Shown piece by piece: positions 34,080-45,000 of a DNA stretch of 64,000 bases (positions are counted from its first letter, which is position 1; every line of letters begins with the position of its first letter). The position numbers and the translations under genes were made by a program. The stretch lies in NCBI GenBank assembly GCA_036852015.1, contig JAANDG010000305.1, positions 106,481 to 170,480 of the forward strand, read 5' to 3'. Under the pieces are notes generated by a model. The model did no database searches, was not told the DNA's origin, and saw only the letters and a program-made list of their open reading frames with translations. Origin of the DNA: Pelodera strongyloides (Eukaryota; Nematoda; Chromadorea; Rhabditida; Rhabditidae).

Positions 34080-34111
34080 GGCTTACTGTAGTTAGGTAGT
34101 TACTTAGGCTT

Positions 34112-34268
34112 AAAACCATATTGTACCTTCTTTGAGAAATTTGCATATGATACGCATCTCCTATGTAACCTATGCAATTTTTTGGTGCCCGTCCGAAGCT
34201 TCCTGCACCAAATGTACATGGGATACATAGGATATGCGTTTCATATCCCTGGGTACAATACTGCTTTA
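34112..34268. mobile_element. Palindromic MITE in the drn-1 3' flank
   Basis: Inverted arms TTTGCATATGATACGCAT ... and ATGCGTTTCATAT... around GGTGCCCGTCCGAAGCTTCC, ending ACTGCTTTAAA. A diverged relative of 6776-6948. Confidence 0.7.
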
Positions 34269-34585
34269 AAGAATTCATATAAATCTTACAGTAGTCATGG
34301 TATCCAGATCGTACTGTAGTGTTGTATTATAATAGTTTTCGATCCGCCATGTATGCAGATCTTATGGGATTTATGTTAGCCAGGTCTTACGGTAGTTTTT
34401 GGCCATTCTATGGAAGTTTTATTACCCAGCTGCTACGGTAATTATGTTGCTCGTTACCGAGCGTTTCCTCACATACCCTGTTTCTAAAAACTTTCTAAAC
34501 CTAATTTGTTCCTTTTCTTCAAATGATTAGGAAAATATGCACCATTTAGCATTATGATTCATATTGTGTGTGATTTTCATTTAAA

Positions 34586-34669
34586 AAATAATAATAAGTA
34601 ATAATAATTAACAATCATAATTATAATAATAATAATAATTAATATTAATAATAATAATAATAATAATAA

Positions 34670-34711
<42 letters not shown>

Positions 34712-34741
34712 CAATAATAATAATTAATAAATACAATAAAT
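34586..34741. repeat. (AAT)n microsatellite
   Basis: About 150 bp of ATA/AAT repeats directly upstream of the MITE pair at 34749-35271. Confidence 0.95.
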
Positions 34742-34748
34742 ATTGTGT

Positions 34749-34913
34749 TTTAAAGCGGAATAACAGCCGGTTTTTGAAACGTATGTTGGAAGCTGTATTC
34801 CCAAATAACTGCGCGGTGCTGCGCGATTTTTTATTCTAATTTTATTAAGGTAAAATATGGAAATGCAGTTGTCTAACGCACTTTTCAAAAACTGGTCGTA
34901 ATTTCGCTTTAAA
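34749..34913. mobile_element. TTAA MITE (AGCGAAATA family)
   Basis: Ends AGCGGAATAACAGCCGG and TGGTCGTAATTTCGCT; its right TTTAAA (34908-34913) is also the left edge of the next element. Confidence 0.8.
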
Positions 34914-35271
34914 GGGATCGGCTCACCTCAAATCGTGTCTGTTTTTTCTGTTTCTTTATTTTCTATAAGGAATAATAAAAATTTGGAATACAAAAAGTAG
35001 TGTTATATTTCAGTACTCACGAAGATATTAGGTGATAAAGTGGTGGATCGATCGGCCCGAAATGAAAAAGTGTTAATTGTCCCATACAAACAAGGCAGGA
35101 CAATTACACTTTTTCATTTCGGGCCGATCGATCCACCACTTTATCACCTAATATCTTCGTGTATATTGAAATAGAACACTACTTTTTGTATTCCAAATTT
35201 TTATTATCCCTTATAGAAAATAAAGAAACAAAAAAAACAGACACGATTTGAGGTGAGCCGATCCCTTTAAA
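34908..35271. mobile_element. Long near-perfect hairpin TTAA element
   Basis: Arms 34914-35082 and 35098-35265 are almost exactly complementary over about 168 bp with a 15-nt loop. Ends AGGGATCGGCTCACCTCAA inside TTTAAA, related to the AGGATCG family. Such high identity implies recent insertion. Confidence 0.92.
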
Positions 35272-36611
35272 GAAAATATGGCCAAATTTGGATGGAAACA
35301 TCTTTTTGTTTTGTTCTAGCACCGATTATGTGTATTGAAAATGTTGTGAATATTCAATGTGCCACACTCTTTACCAAAGCATTTTATATTTTTCCGATGC
35401 CTGTTTGAGATATGTTGCTATGCTGATATATTTTCAATTTAACCTTGTTTTGTGTTGTGTACTTATGATAGAAATATAGTACTGCAGTCTTGCATAACGT
35501 ATTTATTACATATTAATAATGCGGTGTAAATGTATTATCCCATACACCATACACTTATGCAAACGGATGAGGCACATAGAAAACGGAGGAACCATTTGGC
35601 GACGGTTGGAGTGAGTATGGCGTGCAAACGCCGTAACGTTGCCGCTTCCACGCCAATTTTTACGTTGTTTATGCAAATTACTGACACTTCGAATCCGAAA
35701 TACTAAAAGATCGCGATTTATCATTATTGAATTTATTCTTCTGAAGATTTAAATTGTTCACCGTATGATTTACGTTTTTACGTTCCTTTTTGATGGCAAT
35801 TGATAAATTGCCTAAAGGATACAAATGTATCCGTAGGTCAGTCTACAAGGAATCAATCAATTACTTTGGCGGGAAAACAGTTGGGGAGTTTTATAATTTA
35901 TATGATCTACGTTTAGCCTTGAATTTTCGTCATTTTTTTATTTGCATAAGAAGTATGGCATGTCATAGATCTTTCACCTTTTTCGTTCACGTCCATTCAT
36001 CCATTTCAAAAGATAATTCAATTAATTTTCTATTTTACAGCAGTGTACCGTACACAAATGGTTTTAGATTCAAAATTCCCTGAATTCGGTAGCAAATCAG
36101 CTGTTTATTTTTTTTTCTTCGGATGAAGAAAAACGGCGCGCGCGAAAAAACATGATATGACGATGAAAGAATGTCTGCTTTGTTTAGAATTGTGCGTTCG
36201 TACAATTTGTGAAAATAAGTCTGAAGGTGTTTTCGGGAGGTCGGACGTCGGACAGTGTCGACCGTATAAAATTGATGAGGATTTTTGCATAAATTCCCAT
36301 CCCCGACCCGTAGAGTTGCCGGGTACGGACGGGGCTTATTATCGACCCGTCTAATCGAATTAGGCTAGTTGCCTTTCTCAAGTCAAACACTAGCAAAAAG
36401 GTATCATTCTTCCCCATAATAATTTACCTAATTGGCTCTTTTTAAGTTCAGTTTTATTCGTCGCTCTAGCTCATGCTCTCAAGCTATGTTTTTGCTTCGT
36501 GCCTCTTGTTTTTGCAATGGCTACTCACACCTCGTCCAACACACGATATGCCAATAGCCCCATTAGCAATATGTGACCTAAGGAGCACCAAGTACCCACC
36601 ATGGGGATCGG
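35272..36611. other. Intergenic, drn-1 to cyb-3
   Basis: No convincing exon. Short open frames have no recognisable motif or consistent splicing. Confidence 0.6.
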
Positions 36612-36694
36612 TTCCCGCCCACCACCCCGTACTGTGCGCACAACGCATTGATTGGCGCACGCCGCTGTCTGCGAGGGACGCCATAAATTTCAAA
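36612..36694 (+). promoter_or_regulatory. Candidate E2F and CHR sites upstream of cyclin B3
   Basis: TTCCCGCC (36612-36619) and TTGGCGC (36652-36658) match the E2F core TTSSCGC, and TTCAAA (36689-36694) is the reverse of the CHR element TTTGAA. All three fall within 83 bp, about 270 bp upstream of the cyb-3 start codon. E2F plus CHR is the known arrangement for DREAM-type control of mitotic genes; its use here is inferred. Confidence 0.45.
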
Positions 36695-36966
36695 TCGGCC
36701 TGAGGTCACCGAACATATAGAGGTTCTCTAGATGTTTATAAGTCTATTTCTTGTTAAAATAAAAGTTTGGATTCAGCACAGTTACTCTTCTTTCGAAAGG
36801 GACAAAGTTTTCAATATTGAGACCACATTATCATCGTTTTATGTTGTGCTCTACTTGCTCTTTCGCTTCTTATTTCCAGTTTTTGTTGTGACTTTTTCCG
36901 GCTTTTATGATTACGTGTTTCAGGTCTTTTTCCTAACTCGTTCTACTAATAACTGAGGACCCCAAG

Positions 36967-39900
36967 ATGATGCTTAGGAGCAGAAATCATGCATCTGTAC
37001 AGAACATTCAACAGCAACCAGCTGCTAAAGGTTCGTTACTTTATTTTGTGTGATTCATATTGCGTTTTCTTCTGTTGTCTGATAAGATGGGCGCCAAGAT
37101 AAGAAAAACACTGTATGTTGTGTAAAGCGCAATGTGTAAAACGCGGAAACCAAGTGTTCTCTATTACACAACGAGGTATTATAGGACTTCTGATTGTGGC
37201 AGTGTCTGCTGTTTATTTTAAAGTTGTTTTGGTTCTGTTGTACATTTTCATTGCTCACCGTTTTCACTGTCTTGTCTTATTTCATGATAAAGAATATTCA
37301 GACGGCAAAGGCACTAACACCACAATGGGAGATGGGCCCATCAAGCGCAATGCGAAACAGCAACCTAAGGGTGAACCGAAGGCCAAGCGAGCTGTCCTTA
37401 ACGAGATCAACAAGGTTCGCGATATTTCTTTAGTTTGCATCTTCGAGACTTAGAGAAAAAAAGAAGAGAAATACAGTTCAATCTCTAGATCTTCTTCTTA
37501 ATGTTTTATTTCGTGAGAAAAATAAATATCCAGCGGAAAAACAGCTTTGCGTGTATACTAAAGGAGTAATTTGACACACAGTAATCTTGTAGTTTCCTCG
37601 CATAATCGTGTTAAACCACCTTAGTCCAGTCTTTACATATTGTATTCTAATTCGTTCTCGTTTCAGGGTATCACAAGTTTCGTCATAGACTCCTCCAAGA
37701 AAGTCGATCAAAAGAAATCAATTAAGCAGAGAACTACTGGACGCAGGTCTAATTCAGCATCTGAAGAGTCCCCGTAAGTTTTGTGTGGTTACTTTTGCAT
37801 TCGTTAAATCAATATAACGACTAGTTTTAAAGCGTATGTCGACACCTGTATTTCCATATATTCTATGCAAATGAATATAATTAGACTAGAAATTAGCGCA
37901 GTTATATTTATACATTACGTGGGAATAAGGGCCCAGAATACCTTTCAATCTTTCAAAGACCAGCTGTTATACTGATTAGCTTACTCTTGCGAACGTATAA
38001 TTTGTATATCTGGCTCTTTGGTTTTATATATATTTTTTATCAATATATAAAATTGATAAATGATTCACTTTAGTGACGCAGAGAATGGATCCGGCGAGGT
38101 GGAGGTTTTGAAAGTTTGTTTTCCACATCTTTTTGATTTATATTTTCCAAGAACGGGACTGCCATAGCTACAGTTTTGTGACAATGAGCTATTTCATGAT
38201 AAATAAAATCCAAATGTGAAGTGATAAATAAAATCCAAATGTGCTCTGAGTCTGAGATATTTGTGCAATGCAGTTGTAGTTTGTTTGTTAACTTCTTAAC
38301 TAACAATAGTGATGATACCCCTCACATTACAGTCCGATATATTAGCTGTTACCTCGCCTATGAATAAATGCACTGCACATCCCTTAGCTTAGCCTATTGT
38401 ATTTATATTTCGACATCTCAAAATAGCACTAACTAACAACACGTGTGTGATTTCACTTTGAAAAATTCTGAGGAGTTTCAGGTTGTGCAGAATAACGTGG
38501 ACCCGTGTCCCAGATTCGACTTCGACAAGCAGTGCCTGGACAACAAGGACGACTTCGCGGTCCCCATGTTTGCCTTTGACATCTTCAGATACTACCGCAG
38601 TCGTGAGGTGAGGCTCCTGGATCTCTAGCTAAACATTGTACACGAAACCTGCTCTAGGTCTAGGTGCCAACGTGATATTTTTGGGAAAGTCTGTGGCACA
38701 CTGGGGTTGCGCCGTTGCGGTTGCCCAAAAAAGGCTATCAGTGTGTGTGTGTGTGTGTGTGTGTGGGGAGGGGGACTTCAATAATGGATCCAGAGCCTAA
38801 GGCCACCTCCTGGGTCAACGGCGAACCACCCCCGGTTCGCCCTGAAGTATGGATCTTCTTACACATCACTATTTATACTTCTTTTCTACGTTCGGCATTT
38901 TGCCTTTGTATTGTAAGAATTGTATATGGATTCCATATTTAGGCCAAGTTCGCTGTTGGCGACTACATGTCTCGTCACCCGAACCTCAACAAGGACATCA
39001 GAGCCGTGCTTATCGACTGGATGGTAAATAGTTTATTGATTCGCTCTATTAATCTCACTTTACGTATTTTTATTATTATGCCGAGGTATAAGAAGGTGGT
39101 CTTTTCGCGAAGAATTGCCCATTGATACAAGCCTCGAAAACAAAAGGAATTGAAGCGATAACTGCCGCGGAACAGAAGTTGATGTTTGTTAGATGTTCGA
39201 CGTCTACTAGCTGGCATACAGTTTTACGATATAAAACCATTTCCCATGTATTATATGCTAATTTGGTGCCGGATACGGTGATCATACTGCTTTAAATTTA
39301 CAGCTGTTTGTTTAGGTTGAAGTGCAGGAATCGTTTGAACTCAACCACGAGACGCTCTACCTAGCTGTCAAGCTCTACGACACGTACATGTCTCGCAAGG
39401 AGAATGTCGCTCGCGAGGAACTGCAGTTGATTGCCTCGGCGTGTATCTTCATTGCCAGCAAGTTTGATGTGAGTATTTGTATATTGGTTGTGTTCGTGGT
39501 ATTGATGTTTGTGAAGGAATATGAAAATTAAGATTTCCTTTCTCTCTATGTTAGCTCGAAAACTGGAAATTAATAAGTTTTTTTTTGCAGGAACGTTCAC
39601 CCCCACTCATTGACGATTTTATGTACCTCTGCAACGACGAGTTCACCCGCGAGCAGTTGATCAAGATGGAGATGGATGTAAGAGCATTAGAATATCGTCT
39701 GATGTCTCGTTTATTGTTGTTTTCGCTGCGAAATGTTAAAGACTTGGCCGAATCGGTTGAGTAAATTGGCTCGTGTTTTCTGTTAGGTGTTCTCTTATGG
39801 TAATATATGGTTATCCATGCTTCCGTGCTACTGGTGTCCTGTGGATGAAGTGCATAGACCCATATCATGTATAGATGTGATAACTTCCAGGTACTCGGCA

Positions 39901-40879
39901 CAGTTGGAATGGACCTCGGCTGCCCACTTTCTTACAGATACCTGCGCCGGTACGCTAGGGTGAGCTTTGCCTTTGTTGAAGTATTTAGAATTTTCATGCC
40001 AAGTTTTTGGTCTAGGTTTACTCTTTCTGAATTGGGGTTGCTTGAATATTTATTGTAGACAATTTCAGGCCACCTCAACGCAGATGCCGACGCTTACCCT
40101 GTCCCGGTATATTCTCGAGTTGTCGTTGTGCTACTATGAATTTGTCGGAGTGAGGGAGTCTCTCGTGGCGTCTGCGGCATTTTATCTGGCACTGAAGATG
40201 CATAACAAGAATGCGGAGTGGTAGGTTTTTTTATGCTAGCAATGGATGAAAGAATGGTCATGGTTACCTTCTTATTACGGGACTAACAAAAAAGTGTGCA
40301 CTCTGTTTCCATTACTAGAAAAAAAAGTTTCGACCATACGTTTCCTCAAATCCATAAGTTTTCAAGAGCTACGTCAGGTACGTGCTTTAGTCTTCTTGAC
40401 CAGCTACGTATTGGTAAACATTTTTATCTTTATAGGACCCCTATCCTGCACAAGTACTCCGGCTACGCGTTCTCCGACATTGAGCACATTGTCAAGGAGC
40501 TCAACCAGATGTTGCACAGACAAGTTGAGGGCCTGGGGTACAAAGTGAGCACGGTGGTACAAAAGTACAGTCATGAGTGAGTTTTTTATACTTGTTATTG
40601 TTCTTGTACTGTTATTTTTTATTTAAAGGCATATGGTTTTTCCTTTAAGAATCGAACAATCAGTACTTGGGGCTTGAGTTTGTTTACGCCAAGGCAGTCG
40701 TGGCCTGTAATTAGTTTAATGTCACGTATTATTATTACATTATTATTATTTCAGAGTATTATTATTATTATTTCAGGGTGTTCAACAAAGTTGCCACTGT
40801 ACCTTTGCTGCCTGGGAGTTTTGACCTCGGTCGGCCCCTTATGAAGGATCAACCGTTCTGTCAACAAGAACAAAAGTAA
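36967..40879 (+). CDS. cyb-3: Cyclin B3-type mitotic cyclin
   Basis: Twelve exons: 36967-37030, 37302-37414, 37667-37773, 38074-38098 (or to 38104), 38482-38607, 38943-39023, 39316-39468, 39591-39677, 39891-39959, 40069-40220, 40436-40576, 40777-40879; about 406 residues. The start MMLRS resembles Caenorhabditis CYB-3. The basic N-terminus carries a destruction box RAVLNEINK (residues 51-59), the APC/C degron. The N-terminal cyclin fold spans exons 6-8, with DIRAVLIDWM, VEVQESFELNHETLYLAVKL and ACIFIASKFDE; the C-terminal fold spans exons 9-11 with GCPLSYRYLRRYA. It should activate CDK1 for mitotic and meiotic entry and the metaphase-anaphase transition. B-type versus B3-type was judged from the start and overall shape, so the subfamily is less sure than the cyclin call. 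TTTCAG ending at 36923 is a likely trans-splice acceptor 43 nt upstream of the ATG. Confidence 0.9.
37806..37980. mobile_element. Degenerate TTAA-family MITE in cyb-3 intron 3
   Basis: ATAACGACTAGTTTTAAAGC at the left, TTTCAAAGACCAGCTGTTAT at the right; no TTAA retained. Confidence 0.5.
38739..38764. repeat. (GT)13 microsatellite in cyb-3 intron 5
   Basis: Clean GT tract followed by GGGGAGGGGG. Confidence 0.95.
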
Positions 40880-41488
40880 CTCATGAATCGATGTCGATGT
40901 TTTAGTCGATTCGATGAAAGTCTCCTTCCTGCTTGTGCCAAAATCTGGTTTGTTCAAACGTTATTCCCGCATTCCACAAATTTTCCTACCCGTACACGTA
41001 CTCTTTCCTGAAAGTTTTTTTTTATGTTTGCAACTCGTCTTCTGTAGCTTGTAGCTGTGTGTTGCATAGGTTGTTCATATCTGTTTATGCATAAGGAAAT
41101 ACAAATCGTAATTTATTTTGGTCCCAGACCTCTACTACTAACGTCTTGAAAATGCAACACTGACTCGACGTGTATATGAATTGATTTCACGAATATTGAG
41201 CTCACTTTTACTGATGATGTATGTTTGACATTACTTCTGTATCTTATGCTCATATATGCTTCAGTGCTTTCTTCACTTGAATGTAAACATCTCATGATGG
41301 TCTCTACATTGCTTTTGTATGCTGACTGAATAATTGGACTATTTATTGACATTTGTTTTACGTTTATTAGTTTACTATGACTCCGCCGGGGCCCTGAACT
41401 TGATGATGTATACCACCCGTCTATGCTTCGTCCCGCATCTTAGATGTCAGGGAATTGTATCTTGATTTTATGTTTATATATTTATTAT

Positions 41489-41494
41489 AATAAA
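41489..41494 (+). terminator. Likely cyclin B3 polyadenylation signal
   Basis: AATAAA about 610 bp after the cyclin B3 stop and about 530 bp before the next gene's acceptor, in an AT-rich, non-coding stretch. Assignment is by position only. Confidence 0.45.
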
Positions 41495-42011
41495 TTGATT
41501 TCTGCATTCGGGAGCTGGTTTTTTAGTTGATGTTCTGGAATTTTTAATTTCTTACCGTTATATCGACATAATGTCCTTTTCTTCAGTTCCCATTTTGATA
41601 TGTGAAACGTGGGTCGGAACGAAATCCTACCTTGGTGTTTTGTTTTTGGCTGAGTAAGCGGTGTTAGTCATTTAGTCATTCCGTAAGGCGATCATTTAGA
41701 CATTCAATAATGTGGCGATGCTACATTGTGCTGTGCTAAAATGTGTTATATACACTTTGAAAACACGCTTCTGCCGCTTTTTGCGAGGTCATTTGTAGTC
41801 TGGTGTACTTGATTGCAAGTCGAAGCCATAATTTGGATCGAAAGCCATTAGTTTGTTGGCATTTCAAGAAGCATTGCTAATTTGACAATGTCAACATTTT
41901 ATATCGATACTATGTTATGTTTGATCCTCGCTGAAGACTACATTTTATTTTGCACCATAAACCGCCGTCGTAATCGTTCTCTTGGACTGTTTGCGCATAT
42001 AATGATGGATT

Positions 42012-42022
42012 TTTATTTTCAG
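42012..42022 (+). promoter_or_regulatory. Putative trans-splice acceptor of the MGAT1 gene
   Basis: TTTATTTTCAG ends 14 nt before the ATG at 42037, with no coding exon recognisable upstream. It lies about 530 bp after the cyclin B3 polyadenylation signal. Confidence 0.5.
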
Positions 42023-42036
42023 GCTATTGCGGTTTC

Positions 42037-45000
42037 ATGGTGGCAGGCCTTGGGCGCTACTGGCTCATTGGGCTAGCCGCCACGGTGCTCATATTTTGGA
42101 TTGTGGTTCTAAATAATTTGAATTCGTTGGAACCGAACAAGGATGATGAGCGGGTGGGTAAATAATAATCATAATAACAATAAATGTAATCATTTGTAGT
42201 GGCCGTAATTTTGTTTCATACTATGTGAATATCGTCTAAAGGAGGTGTCTTTTTGCTGGATGTCTAGAAACACAACAAAGCGTAAGTAATCCGTTTTTAG
42301 GTTTCTGAGTTAGGAGCGAAATTGGTGCAATTGGAGAAGCGATTAGGATTGGAGCATGAATCTCTGCGTCGCTTGGAGTCTGATTTGCAGCGGATTCAAG
42401 ATGATAATCGGAAAGCGGAGGATGACTTTATCAAGGTGAGAATATTTCCCTCCTTTTGATTTTTTGATAACGTATAATGGGGTTTCCAAGTATCCCAAAA
42501 ATCAGTGTGATTGTGTCAATACTACCGTATTTCTGAACGAAACCTACATATATAATATAAATATTCTCGTGTAGTTCTAATATACTGTAAATTTTCACCA
42601 CAGTTGGGAACCCCATAAGAAATGAGCTTGCAAGAAATGCTGATAAGAAATTGGGAGTCGCCGATCAGAACACATTTTGTGCTACAATGAAACAATGACA
42701 CGTTGGGCGTAGTGACGAAGATTATTAATATTTTTTGCACTTCATTCTCCTAGCAGGGTAGCAAAGTAGGTTATGGTTAAGGTTGCGGTGTGTTTACTGT
42801 ATATCTGAATTTTTGTCGACGTGGGTGGTCTAATTGAGCAGTGTGTGGTCCTCCTCGGGTGCAATAGTATATTAAGGAACCGAGAGTCTCTTTATTGTTT
42901 GAAGGAAAGTTTTTTGGTCGGGTGTGATAGTAAGGTGCTGTGAAAAAGAAGCAGATAAGTGTTTTATTTAAAATTGTTAGGGAATGTAGTTTGTAGTCTC
43001 ATATCCCTATGATTTTTCTATAATTCATTTCAGTTACGTGCTGAACGACACTTGAGACATCCAGTAAAGCCTAAGAATACAAAAGGTCGAGGTCCTTGGC
43101 CGAACCCGATTCCTGTTCTACTCTTTGTTTGCAATCGAGCAGCAGCAGCCAAGTAATTTGTTATTGTGAATTTGATTATTATTTAACCTGACCTGATCGG
43201 TAGACGTTAACGTAAGGGAGATAAGTAATAGGAATAGGGGGAAGGGGGGAATCATCCGTAGGAACGCAGACTAATGATAATAATAGACAGAAAAATGGTA
43301 ACAACGGTAATATTTATTTTTCATGACCTTTGACCACTTATTTTTTAACTATTGTAACGAAGTGGGTGTTGGCTGTGGGTGGTATTCAGCGGGTGGTACG
43401 AAGGAAGGCACAAATCACTAAGAGGCTTCATTCTATTAATACGTCACGTTAGTACACATATTTTGGCTTTTTTTATTTTTATTTTTTTTACAGGGCACAC
43501 ATTGAGAAGCTAATTAAGTATCGTCCTTCGTCAGATCGATTCCCGATCATTGTTTCACAGGACTGTGATTCAGAGCCCGCGGCAAAAGAGATTAGAGCTT
43601 TTGGGGAAAAGGTAGTCTTTTTATTTATTATTTTATTGGCGCCGTGTTATAGGCATCATCGTAAAATTGTTAAAACTTTAAAACACACGCCGGGCCGGAG
43701 TAAAATAAGCCTTTCTTCTTTTTGATTTGAACGTTAGTCTTCTCATATGGATAGTGGAGTTGTATGTTACAGAATTTGTCGCTTTGTCCAGAGGCCATAT
43801 TCACCACTCCGATTCCGGCGGGAAAATTCCCTGAGGACAGAAAATATCATTCCAATGTAAGACACGCCGAGAAAAAGGCGAATTCCCCATGGGGGGATTG
43901 AGTGGTTAATATGGCCTCTGGGTCTGGTTCCTGATTGTTGGTTACTTTTTCCTAACTAAAATGTTTTAGGTCGAATACATCAAACATTTGTCTGGTGAAA
44001 AGGCGAATATTGTTGTGGCGGCTGGACACGAGCGTTGGGTTACGTATTATAGGATTGCTAGGTGAGGTATTCAGATTAAAGATAGAGTTCGTAACTATGA
44101 ATAAGCCAGAATAGTACTATTCAGATTAAGGATTGAGCTCATAACTATGAATAAGCCAGCATCATGCGAGTCTGCTCTGCTCAGCGGCTCAGCCATTGTT
44201 TTGGATTATCGAGATCGAGAATAAGGATCCAACTGACACTTTCTTTCTTTCCGGTTTCATATTAGTGCTGAGAAGATATACTTACTGTTAGAGCAGATGT
44301 ATGTGCATTCGTAACCGTTGCCTATAATAATATGTAAGAAGTTTAATAATCTATAATATATGTTTAGGCACTACAAGCTTGCGTTGACGCATGTTTTCGA
44401 TGAGTTGGGACACGATTCGGTGATCATTAATGAGGATGATCTTGACATTGCTCCCGATTTCTTTGATTACTTTGCGGGAACCAGGTATCTTATGACTTCT
44501 TTATTGAACTAGAACTGGAACTCACATTTGTGAGCTGAACGTAATGTTTCCTATGTATTCTGTGAGGATTATATGCATAGTATTATGTCAAATGGAACTG
44601 TATCTACGCATGCGAGATCAGAAACATGGCATAAACTCGTTGACGCTCTGACCGACGAAACCACCATCCGAATTAGCATATTGCATAAATTTAGACGGTG
44701 GTCTTGAGCTCGTAGCCATACCACCATCCGGATTAGAATATTAGGTATGCTGAAAATCAGGAACGTATCATAAAGAGACACAAGTTTGGGAAACACTACA
44801 CATACTTGGATGGTGGTTTTGAGCTTTTCCCGACGAGTTTTATGCCCTGATCAGAAAGCTTCGTTTCAGGTACCTTCTGGAAGAAGACTCGTCTTTATAT
44901 TGCATCTCGGCCTGGAACGATAATGGAAAACCGCATAATATAGATAGCTCGGCTCCGCACAAACTTTATCGTACGGATTTCTTCCCGGGACTAGGCTGGT

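Noticed and set aside
40296..40580. 94-codon open frame as a separate protein
   Set aside because: Its 3' part is cyclin B3 exon 11; the 5' part is intron read-through.
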